Positions 13,540-19,999 of a DNA stretch of 19,999 nt are shown in pieces. How positions within the stretch are numbered: position 1 is the stretch's first letter; the number at the start of each line of letters is the position of its first letter. The notes under the pieces were generated by a model. It ran no database searches, was not told the DNA's origin, and saw only the letters and a list, made by a program, of their open reading frames with translations. The DNA is from Lachnospiraceae bacterium (GTDB lineage: Bacteria; Bacillota_A; Clostridia; Lachnospirales; Lachnospiraceae), in contig JAIKXV010000077.1 in NCBI GenBank assembly GCA_024683935.1, positions 1 to 19,999 on the forward strand, given 5' to 3'. Made by a program: the position numbers and the translations under genes.

Positions 13540-14247
13540 TTATAAACCAATGAAATTCAACACCTTCTCAACACCGGTATTAAGTATCAGGTCCTCGTCG
13601 AAGCCACACTCCTTTATAAGATCCACGGCATTTTCCCACTCACCGACCCAACTCGGATCATGGGCATCAGAGCTTACAATTATTGGAGTTCCCTGTTCCA
13701 TGCAGAGTTTCAGCATCGTCCTGTAATTCTCAAAGCAGTTAAGCCTGCGTTCCGGTTCAAGTAAAGAGCTGTTATTCACTTCCAGTGCAACGTGATACTC
13801 TTTTGCCGCCTTTACCAAACGCGTATAATTCACCGGTATCTTATCGTCATCGGGATGGGATACAAATGACACTTTTTCATTCTTCATGCATTCTATGAGA
13901 TTGTCAGTATTTTTTTCTCTTCCCTGGTCTTCATAACAGAGATCATGGATCCCTACCAAAGCATAATCTAATCTGTCAATGTATTTCTGTTCCATAGAGA
14001 GTGTCCCGTCAGGCATTACATTCAACTCACTCCCGATAAGAATTTTGACTCCATACATTTCTCTTGGTATCTTCCTTATATTCCAGTAATAATAAGTTCC
14101 GACCGTTCCCGGTATTCCCGGCGCATGTTCGCTTATACCAAGAAGTTCAATTTTTTTCTCACTTGCCGCATACGCCATCTCCCTTATGGTTCCGTATGCA
14201 TGTCCGCTTGCGATCGTATGAGTATGAAGATCCGCGCAAATATTCAT
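13540..14247 (-). CDS. YcdX-like PHP-domain phosphatase
   Basis: The 235-residue protein starts at the ATG at 14247, preceded by AAGGAG; the longer frame from 14334 lacks a site and adds non-homologous sequence. It follows E. coli YcdX closely in layout: ADLHTHTIASGHAYGT at the N-terminus (first metal site), ISEHAPGIPG, GSELNVMPDG, VSHPDD, ALEVNNSS and SSDAHDPSWVGEW near the C-terminus. The His and Asp residues would bind a trinuclear metal centre. The reaction is hydrolysis of a phosphate ester; the natural substrate of YcdX-type enzymes is not firmly known. It runs after the large ATPase gene on the same strand with about 108 bases between. Confidence 0.9.
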   Translation of the reverse strand: MNICADLHTHTIASGHAYGTIREMAYAASEKKIELLGISEHAPGIPGTVGTYYYWNIRKIPREMYGVKILIGSELNVMPDGTLSMEQKYIDRLDYALVGIHDLCYEDQGREKNTDNLIECMKNEKVSFVSHPDDDKIPVNYTRLVKAAKEYHVALEVNNSSLLEPERRLNCFENYRTMLKLCMEQGTPIIVSSDAHDPSWVGEWENAVDLIKECGFDEDLILNTGVEKVLNFIGL

Positions 14248-14355
14248 TCCAATCTCCTTATCCTCCGTAAATGTCTCTATTCTTGATATAAGTCCTGCTC
14301 TATTATCAAGCATCGCAAATATTTCCACTATCAATCATTTCCACATAATTATGCT

Positions 14356-16248
14356 TCATTTCTTTACGTTCCTATGAAATGCATCTAACAACATGCTTAT
14401 CTTTACCTTTTTTCCGGAGAAGGCTATCCCGAATTTTATGATCTGGGTTACACCCTCCTCACACATTTCAGTATCGTAGCCTTTGTCGTCTATCTGATCA
14501 AGAGCTTCTGCGGATAAGGCATCCAGTTCCTCATCACTCAGATCCTTATCCCACTTCAGTTCCATGATCATCCCCGGATATTTATCTTCCCTCGGGAACA
14601 TGCTGATATCATATCGTCCGTCGCCGGACTCTCTGTTGGATCTGATCCGATATTGGTTATCCATCAAAGCGATAAGCCCGAGAACCAGACCATGATAAAA
14701 CCCTTCCGCTCCGGCATCGTAGAAGCTGATGCTCTTCTTCAAGTATTCTCCTATTCCGTCCTGTAGTTTCTTTGTATCCTGTGCATAAAGACTCTCAGCG
14801 ATCTTATTGGCTGTAGCTCTTCCCATTGCGCCGATCTGCATCAGATGCGAGAGGATCTCGCTCTTATATACTGCAGCTATCTCTCGGTTCGGTATTGAAA
14901 CCTCACACAGCCACGCTCCATCACCCTGAAGTTCCTTCTTTGCTGTCTTCAGATATCCGGCGACCAGAAGCAGACTGTAGATATTTGCGGGTTCTTCCGC
15001 AAGCGATCTGTACACCACATTCTGATCGATCCTGGCAATAACACGTTCGCCCTGAAGAAGGTAATACAGTTTCCCGGTGATATCGTCCGTTGCAACCTTC
15101 AGTGCATCTTCCAGTACTTCGTTCTTTCCGGTGTTCACCCAGTATGCCTGCGGCAGGCATCCCCTCGACAGATAATTGATCACTGACCACGGGTTATAAA
15201 TTTCCTTGTTCCCGAAGAAATATCCATCATACCAGTTCCGAAGTTCCTCCTCCTTATCGGATGCTCCGTAATAAGCAAGCATTTCACCCACTTCGGATCC
15301 AGTGAAACCAAAGAAACCGTCGTACTCCTCGTCCATTACCGAATTAACCGTAAGATTGTTCAGACCACTGAAAATGCTCTCCTGCGCTATCCGCAAGATT
15401 CCGGTAAGGAATCCATATGACAGATTATTGTTATCCTTGAATGCTCCGGAAAAAAAGTTCCTCATGAATCCGATTATCTCATCATAGAACTCTTTCGAAT
15501 ACCCTTCCTGGATCGGAGTATCGTACTCATCAATGATGATGATCGGGGCCTTTTTGTAATGAGCTGCTAGCATTTTGGAAAGTTTTTGAAGAGAAGCCGA
15601 AAGCTCTACTTCATTCGCGTATCCGCTTAATACTTTCTCAAAATAGTCTTTCTCATACTTTTCGAGTTTATCGCTGTTTTTAAGTACAGAATGCCTTCCA
15701 AACTCCTCCTGCAACAGCCCGGAGATTTTTGCAAACGTCGCTTCCCAGGAATCATATTTTACATCCTTAAATGTCAGAAATATTACGGGGTACTTTCCCT
15801 GATGTTTTCTGTACTCATCCCCGCACTTCCAGATCGCTTTGTCCGTAAAATACCTGCTTGTATCTTCATCAGATATTTCAAAAAAAACACGAAGCATATC
15901 CATATTCAGAGTCTTTCCGAAACGTCTTGGTCTTGTAAATAATGAGACAAAAGCTTTACGATCAAGAAACTCTTTGATCAGAAGTGTCTTGTCCACATAA
16001 TAGTATTCCGACTGTGCACGGATATAATCCGATATTCCTACCGGAAGGGGTTTTTTCTCCTTCTCTGCTCCCGTCTTGATATATCGTCCTGTAACTATAC
16101 GTTTATCTGCAGGACGCTTTGCATCATCCGGTATCTGCCATTTCTTCCCTATCTTAACAGCTCCGGGAATCATACCTTCTTTGCAGAATTCCGTTACTCT
16201 TCGCTCTGATACTCCCCATACCACAGCCATTTGCTTGCAGGATTTCAT
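14356..16248 (-). CDS. HTH + AAA-ATPase-like + PD-(D/E)XK nuclease-domain protein
   Basis: The 630-residue protein has three parts. Residues 1-50 are a small excisionase/MerR-like DNA-binding module (MKSCKQMAVVWGVSERRVTE and KIGKKWQIP). Residues about 70-330 are the AAA-ATPase_like domain: Walker A TRPRRFGKT near 106-113, Walker B PIIIIDEYDTPI near 235-246. The C-terminal 100 residues match the PD-(D/E)XK family 9 domain (DUF1703): YDISMFP, then MIMELKW. AAAGGGGGA precedes the chosen ATG at 16248; an ATG at 16275 is the alternative. Without the HTH part, such proteins are abundant in Lachnospiraceae and Bacteroidetes genomes, often in many copies, with no proven function. The added HTH and the operator-like repeat in its promoter point to self-regulation. 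Confidence 0.88.
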   Translation of the reverse strand: MKSCKQMAVVWGVSERRVTEFCKEGMIPGAVKIGKKWQIPDDAKRPADKRIVTGRYIKTGAEKEKKPLPVGISDYIRAQSEYYYVDKTLLIKEFLDRKAFVSLFTRPRRFGKTLNMDMLRVFFEISDEDTSRYFTDKAIWKCGDEYRKHQGKYPVIFLTFKDVKYDSWEATFAKISGLLQEEFGRHSVLKNSDKLEKYEKDYFEKVLSGYANEVELSASLQKLSKMLAAHYKKAPIIIIDEYDTPIQEGYSKEFYDEIIGFMRNFFSGAFKDNNNLSYGFLTGILRIAQESIFSGLNNLTVNSVMDEEYDGFFGFTGSEVGEMLAYYGASDKEEELRNWYDGYFFGNKEIYNPWSVINYLSRGCLPQAYWVNTGKNEVLEDALKVATDDITGKLYYLLQGERVIARIDQNVVYRSLAEEPANIYSLLLVAGYLKTAKKELQGDGAWLCEVSIPNREIAAVYKSEILSHLMQIGAMGRATANKIAESLYAQDTKKLQDGIGEYLKKSISFYDAGAEGFYHGLVLGLIALMDNQYRIRSNRESGDGRYDISMFPREDKYPGMIMELKWDKDLSDEELDALSAEALDQIDDKGYDTEMCEEGVTQIIKFGIAFSGKKVKISMLLDAFHRNVKK

Positions 16249-16282
16249 ATGAACATCCCCCTTTGTATCTATCATTTCCTAC

Positions 16283-16311
16283 AGTATAAATAATATTCGG
16301 AAGGATGTCAA
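16283..16311 (-). promoter_or_regulatory. Sigma-A promoter of the HTH/AAA-ATPase gene
   Basis: On the minus strand a perfect TTGACA (16311-16306), a 17-base spacer and TATACT (16288-16283) lie 35 bases before the start at 16248. Confidence 0.8.
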
Positions 16312-16350
16312 TTTATTGTTGATTTCCTTCCGAATATATTTCCGAATAAA
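16293..16350. promoter_or_regulatory. 13-bp inverted-repeat operator with a third half-site
   Basis: ATATTCGGAAGGA (16293-16305) and TCCTTCCGAATAT (16325-16337) are exact reverse complements with a 19-base spacer. A further TTTCCGAATA lies at 16339-16348. The first arm fills the promoter spacer between the -35 and -10 boxes, so a bound protein would block transcription. The spacing of about 32 bases between arm centres is three helical turns, suited to a dimer or two cooperating monomers on one face. Confidence 0.65.
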
Positions 16351-16577
16351 GTCCTTATAATGTGGTTGATCGTCTCGTATTGCAAAACATGCCATGTAAA
16401 CCGGATTTCCGGTTTAGGCAGGCGTTTTTGCCTCTATTTTCTCGATTTTTCGTGCCGGCCCCGGACCGTCATCCTCGGCCTTGGGTTGATGGCATGAAAG
16501 CGCCAGGCTCATATAGCGCCTTCTGTTTCCGTATAGCGGACTTTCATGTTAAATTAGCAGAGTCAGGAGGTGTTTCG
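16351..16577. other. Intergenic region before the acetyltransferase gene
   Basis: The gap from 16249 to 16577 contains the promoter and operator of the upstream-facing ATPase gene and, from 16351, a stretch without a convincing gene. TAAACCGG-ATTT-CCGGTTTA at 16397-16416 is a perfect 8-bp stem, followed by a weaker GGCA...TGCC stem; neither has a terminal T-run. TATAAT at 16356-16361 has no matching -35. TTGATG with CATATA near 16485-16515 is a weak promoter candidate for the plus strand. The open frame across it lacks a ribosome-binding site. Confidence 0.4.
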
Positions 16578-17186
16578 ATGGATAATGTAGAACGAAAAAA
16601 CAAGGGTTTGCCTTATCACTATGATGATCCTGCCCTGCTCGGAGATCAGCACAGCTATCAGGATAAGATGATCGAGTACAACAGGACGCTGGCCACGGAA
16701 ACAAAAAAGCGGCAGGAGCTGATGAGGGAGATATTTGCCGAGGTTGGCGACGGCTGCATTGTGGAAACACCGATAAACGCCAACTGGGGCTGTAAGCATG
16801 TGCATCTCGGAAAGGGTATCTATATAAACAGCAATGTTACCTTCGTAGATGATGAACATATTTATATCGGGGATTATTCAATGATCTCGCCAAGTGTCGT
16901 GTTCGCAACGGCAGGTCATCCTATCCTGCCTATTCTCAGGGAAAATCTCTATGCATATAATCTTCCGATCCATATAGGACGTAATGTATGGATAGGGACA
17001 CACGTAAGTATTATGCCGGGAGTCACCATAGGAGACAATACCGTGGTAGGTGCCGGCAGCGTAGTAACCAATGATTTGCCTGATAACGTGGTGGCATTTG
17101 GCGTACCCTGCCGGGTTGTACGGGAGATCGGCGATAAGGACAGAGAGTTCTATTATAAGGACAGAAAGCTCGATGTATGGGAGTGA
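16578..17186 (+). CDS. Maltose/galactoside O-acetyltransferase-like enzyme
   Basis: The 202-residue protein begins at 16578 after AGGAGG at ideal spacing; frames starting upstream are spurious. The N-terminus (YHYDDPALLGDQHSYQDKMI) is the maltose/galactose acetyltransferase N-terminal domain. A left-handed beta helix follows with VTFVDDEHIYIGDYSMISP, then ATAGHP with the catalytic His, and hexapeptide repeats IGRNVWIGTHVSIMPGVTIG and NTVVGAGSVVTND. It transfers an acetyl group from acetyl-CoA to a sugar hydroxyl in the cytoplasm; the natural sugar is uncertain. A lipoprotein gene begins 37 bases after its stop and may be co-transcribed. Confidence 0.92.
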   Translation: MDNVERKNKGLPYHYDDPALLGDQHSYQDKMIEYNRTLATETKKRQELMREIFAEVGDGCIVETPINANWGCKHVHLGKGIYINSNVTFVDDEHIYIGDYSMISPSVVFATAGHPILPILRENLYAYNLPIHIGRNVWIGTHVSIMPGVTIGDNTVVGAGSVVTNDLPDNVVAFGVPCRVVREIGDKDREFYYKDRKLDVWE

Positions 17187-17223
17187 CAGACTTAGGAAGT
17201 GCCTTTTGAAAGGAGGTATACAG

Positions 17224-17769
17224 ATGAAACGAAGAATGATAAGCAGCATTTTGGCGGGTATCCTCGTAATGCAACTGATTTGTACGGGTTGTTCCTCAAA
17301 AACCGGCAGTCAGGAGGCTGCAGACAACGCCGCTCCTGCTGCGACAGCTTCTCCGACAGAAGCTGCCCCTTCGGAAAGCACTGATACCGCCGGCACAGAG
17401 GCCGCCGGGCAGGATACCAAGTTTACGGAAGCAGAACAGGCTGTATATGCCCAGGCTGAAACAGGGGAAGGCATCATAAACACTTTTATCGGAGAAAAGT
17501 TCTGAGCGGAAGCTAATCTTCCTGCCGGGGATTACTATGTGATGGCCGGGGTTTCGGGTGAAGACGGAAGCATTAAAAAGTTTGCGATCCTCGGGAAAGA
17601 CGGATGGGTTTTGATTGATGACTACAAGGATTCCGCGGTGATCAAGGCAAACGGGATCACCGTAAGCGTAAAGGAAGGTGAAAAGAAGGAAGTTCCAAAT
17701 GAAGGATTCAAGGAAGTATCTGAAAAGCTTCTCAAGGTGGTAGAAGAAATAGAAGCTTCCATCGGATAA
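17224..17769 (+). pseudogene. Lipoprotein gene interrupted by an in-frame UGA
   Basis: The start at 17224 has AAAGGAGG upstream. The signal peptide MKRRMISSILAGILVMQLIC ends with TGCSS, a lipobox. A low-complexity Ala/Ser/Thr/Glu linker follows (about residues 30-65). At 17503-17505 a TGA stops translation after GEKF, but the same frame goes on without a gap: AEANLPAGDYYVMAGVSGED, KDGWVLIDDYKDSAV and a helical tail to TAA at 17769. The two halves therefore form one 181-codon gene with a single internal stop, most simply TGG (Trp) mutated to TGA. Translation would give a 93-residue lipoprotein, mostly linker; GTG at 17539 has no good site for restart. Selenocysteine is possible but poorly supported. 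Confidence 0.75.
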
Positions 17770-17787
17770 ATGGAAGGCTAGTCATAA

Positions 17788-17823
17788 ATCCCCTCCTTAC
17801 TCTTATAACGGGCCGGAGGGGAT
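17788..17823. terminator. 9-bp stem-loop after the lipoprotein gene
   Basis: ATCCCCTCC (17788-17796) pairs exactly with GGAGGGGAT (17815-17823), with an 18-base loop. It lies 18 bases after the lipoprotein stop. There is no strong T-run in either direction, so it is a plausible 3'-end hairpin rather than a textbook terminator. Confidence 0.45.
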
Positions 17824-17867
17824 TATGGCAGATTGGACATAAAAGCAGAAAAAAGGAGCTCTGATCA

Positions 17868-18377
17868 ATGGATAATCCCTTTGAAGCGGTGACAGACCTT
17901 GCAATTAAAGAAACGTCAAGGTTTATTGACAGACTCACACCGGAGAAGGTGGGAGGCATCTTTGTCATGGCGCTGATAGCTATTGTAGTACTGCTGGCGC
18001 TTTATGTGGCATTATTCCTTCTTCTTTTGAAGATAAAGAATAGGGTTATAAAGCATTTTGAAAAAAAGAACGGACGGAGCCTGACCCTGCAGTTTATCGA
18101 AAAGCTCATAACTATAGCGCTGGTCGTTTATTTTGTGGTACTTCCGCTTGGCGGGCAGCAGATAGCTAATTCCATTCTTGGCAGTACTGCTGTAGTTGCG
18201 GCTATTGTGGGATTTGCTGCACAGGATGCCATAAAGGATATGTTTGCGGGATTGCAGATAAGTATTTACAAGCCCTTTGATGTGGGATCAAGGATAGAAT
18301 TCGAGGACGGTACAGCGGGTGTGGTGGAATCCATGACCTTAAGGCATGTAGTGATCAGTCTCTTACCTCCAGAGTGA
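17868..18377 (+). pseudogene. MscS-type mechanosensitive channel, C-terminally truncated
   Basis: AAGGAG precedes the ATG. The 169-residue frame has membrane segments at about 30-60 and 80-100, and the pore helix ILGSTAVVAAIVGFAAQDAI (about 105-125). The start of the beta domain follows with KPFDVGSRIEFEDGTAGVVE and MTLRHVV. In intact MscS homologues this continues with a motif ending in IPNS and a further 100 or more residues. Here it breaks off after HVVIS and runs into unrelated sequence, LLPPE, then TGA. The lost part forms the cytoplasmic cage, so function is unlikely. The DNA downstream belongs to an acetyltransferase gene, so a deletion has fused two genes. Confidence 0.8.
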
Positions 18378-18887
18378 CAGATGACAGTATCAGGAAGTAT
18401 AAGCCTTTATTATCACCGGATATCAGGGAAGGATAGTGACCGTCTTTCGGAGGGACAGGTGCTCCGTATCGAATGGCTTTACACCGCGACGGAATTCCGT
18501 GAGGAGGGGATAGCGACCCATCTTCTCGGAAATCTCATAGGGAAGTGGGCGGATCTTGGTATTGAATATATCACCTGCGATTTCCCATCTGAAGACCGGT
18601 GGAGTCAGGCTTTTTTCAATATTTTAACTGACTGGCATTTTGTGCTTGAGGCCGGGATAGACCCTGAATTTCTGATAAAAGCTTCGAAGGATAATGATAG
18701 CAGATTTGCGGATTCCAGGGCGAGAGACGTAAAGCCCTTAAGCAGTTTATCCGGGTCAGAGTATAAAGAGACACTTGATCTCTTTGCAGGGAGTGATGTG
18801 AGGCTTAGGCAGCTTCTGGAGAAAAGGCCGATACAGGGATATTTCGATCCGGAGCTCAGCGCCGTATATCTAAATAGTGGCTGCTAA
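18371..18887 (+). pseudogene. Remnant of a GNAT-family acetyltransferase gene
   Basis: The frame 18381-18887 contains LRIEWLYTATEFREEGIATH and LLGNLIGKWADLGIEYIT, motif A of GNAT N-acetyltransferases, followed by WHFVLEAG. Its first 15 or so residues do not look like the family, and no ribosome-binding site precedes 18381. In another frame 18371-18433 reads SIRKYKPLLSPDIREG, which looks more like a genuine N-terminal piece, so a small internal deletion with frameshift near 18434-18460 is likely. The 3' end (YLNSGC) is close to the transposon and may be cut by it. The gene is thus broken at both ends and fused to the truncated MscS gene. Confidence 0.65.
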
Positions 18888-18918
18888 ATAATGGATCAAT
18901 CCCCATAGGAGATTTATC

Positions 18919-19999
18919 TCATGCTGCCGGCTCAAATTCCATATAATAATGCCGTGTAACGTCTTCTTCCGTATCCTTGAAATAGAGCACAAAAAAATTG
19001 CCAACATCTGCCTTGAAGACATTAGCAGCAAGTACTGACAGCGCTATGGATGTCAAGGTTGTATTGTCAAGTTTGGTCATTATGAGACCTGCTCCGAAGC
19101 TGTGTTTATCCCTGCTGAAGAATCTCTCCACTTCAATCCTGTCTGTGTTGTCCTGGTATTCTTCTTTCGTCGATTTCCTGCTTTCTTTTGATGGCCTGCT
19201 AAGCTTAGGTCCCGATATCTCTATGCCATGGCTCTTACAGTATTCCCTGTTTTCCCTTGTCCTGTATATTTGATCTACCAGCACCCTTGCCGGATAATGA
19301 CCTGTCCTCTTTTTGTAGCGCTCTACTGCATCTTGAAGTTCCCTGCCCTCGTTATATTGGTCAAAGGAGATCTTTTCAAGTCTTGCATGCCCCTTGCTGT
19401 CTATGCTTACGTCATACTTCGCTCCGAACTCCGTCGGTGCTTTAACCTTTCCCCTGACTATTGGTCTGATATATGGCTGGCTTATGCTGACTATCCTGTT
19501 ATCTACCCTGTTTACTTTGTTATCGAACATATACTTCTGCTGTTCATACAGCTCAAGTATGACAAGATAATTGTTTATGAATTTAGGGCTCATAGCATAT
19601 CCTTCAGCCATGTATTTTTCAATGTATAAAAGATCACGTTTCACATATCCAAGCATCTTTCTTATTGTGGATCTGACCTGCTTCCTGCTGCGTTTCTTAC
19701 ACTTGGCAAGAGCAAGGTATTCCTTTCTTGCAACCTCCCTGTATGTCCTTGGTTTCTTCCAGGGATGGTGGTTATTATGAAAACTGTCGATTATCTGTTC
19801 AAGTTTCTCCCTGGCTTCGTTCAGAAGAGAATAGTCCTGGGGATATCTTATGTTTGAAGGCGAGCAGGTAGCATCCATTATAAAAGAGCCCTTGTTCTCA
19901 GTGTTCTCTTTGGTTGTGTTGGCCTCCTTTGCCCTTTCGCTTTCATTACATTCCTGATGTTCCGGAGTAGGGTCCGCTGTTTCCAAATAATCATTGTTG
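18919..19999 (-). mobile_element. IS5/IS1182-type DDE transposase gene, 5' end outside the window
   Basis: The frame is open to the right edge. At least 355 residues are seen, and a TTG at 19986 is unlikely to be the true start. The first catalytic Asp is in FIMDATCSPSNIRYPQDYSL, and a second region, VLVDQIYRTRENREYC then ISGPKLSRP, holds the second Asp. RIEVERFFSRDKHSFGAG has the Glu position. This matches transposases of the IS5/IS1182 group, cut-and-paste elements with a DDE nuclease. VDQIYRT and VERFF depart slightly from the usual DKIYRT and VEGKF forms, but the catalytic residues remain. The element's left end must be between 18888 and 18918; I could not identify the inverted repeat. 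The insertion adjoins the broken GNAT gene. Confidence 0.85.

Noticed and set aside
17503..17540. Selenocysteine insertion at the lipoprotein UGA
   Set aside because: A stem follows the UGA but lacks the apical GGU-type loop of bacterial SECIS elements, and a solute-binding-type lipoprotein tail is not a usual selenoprotein; kept only as an alternative.

Overview
The window looks like chromosomal DNA of an anaerobic Firmicute, most probably a Lachnospiraceae member of the Butyrivibrio type. The grounds are strong AGGAGG ribosome-binding sites, sigma-A-type promoters, a YvyF-type flagellar operon protein, clostridial two-cysteine flavodoxin and HxlR proteins, a large AAA-ATPase/PD-(D/E)XK gene of a kind frequent in that family, and moderate GC content. 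The assignment comes from reading alone; no database search was made.

Layout. 1-391: diverged 74-bp tandem repeats and a leader. 392-814: flagellar YvyF-like protein. 824-895 and 2702-2748: two copies of a REP-like palindromic repeat sharing 47 identical bases. Between them lie a double-glycine-leader peptide gene (minus strand) and an Agp-like histidine phosphatase (plus strand). 2819-4460: an FMN reductase, a convergent HxlR regulator and a divergent membrane iron-sulfur protein. 4462-5633: a cupin, an AraC regulator and a possible 41-residue ORF. 5698-7206: a soluble tandem-PAS chemoreceptor. 7304-11728: a minus-strand molybdenum-cofactor operon in the order mobA, ABC transporter, moeA, mobB and a possible 28-residue ORF. 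11964-12746: a CPBP protease. 12818-13407: a small lipoprotein followed by a collapsed radical-SAM/SPASM maturase. 13540-14247: a YcdX-like PHP phosphatase. 14356-16248: a HTH/AAA-ATPase/nuclease protein with a promoter-embedded inverted repeat. 16578-17769: a maltose-acetyltransferase-like gene and a lipoprotein interrupted by UGA. 17868-18887: an MscS channel cut short and joined to a broken GNAT gene. 18919-19999: an IS5/IS1182-type transposase running off the edge.

How the genes work together. The only clear pathway is completion of the molybdenum cofactor: MobA adds the nucleotide, MoeA inserts molybdenum and MobB is an accessory GTPase. The four main genes are tightly spaced and translationally coupled. 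The ABC transporter in the middle is the unexpected member; it carries an N-terminal region resembling an RsbW/SpoIIAB-type domain. No molybdoenzyme or molybdate importer is present in the window.

The right third (12.8-20 kb) is a zone of gene decay beside an insertion sequence. It holds an internally deleted maturase, a stray PHP-gene fragment, a nonsense-interrupted lipoprotein and an MscS/GNAT chimera. I found no clearly new multi-gene defence or biosynthetic system. The best candidates for new biology are the Moco-operon ABC transporter, the cysteine-rich double-glycine peptide, and the operator-like arrangements at 3862-3909, 4853-4890 and 16283-16337.
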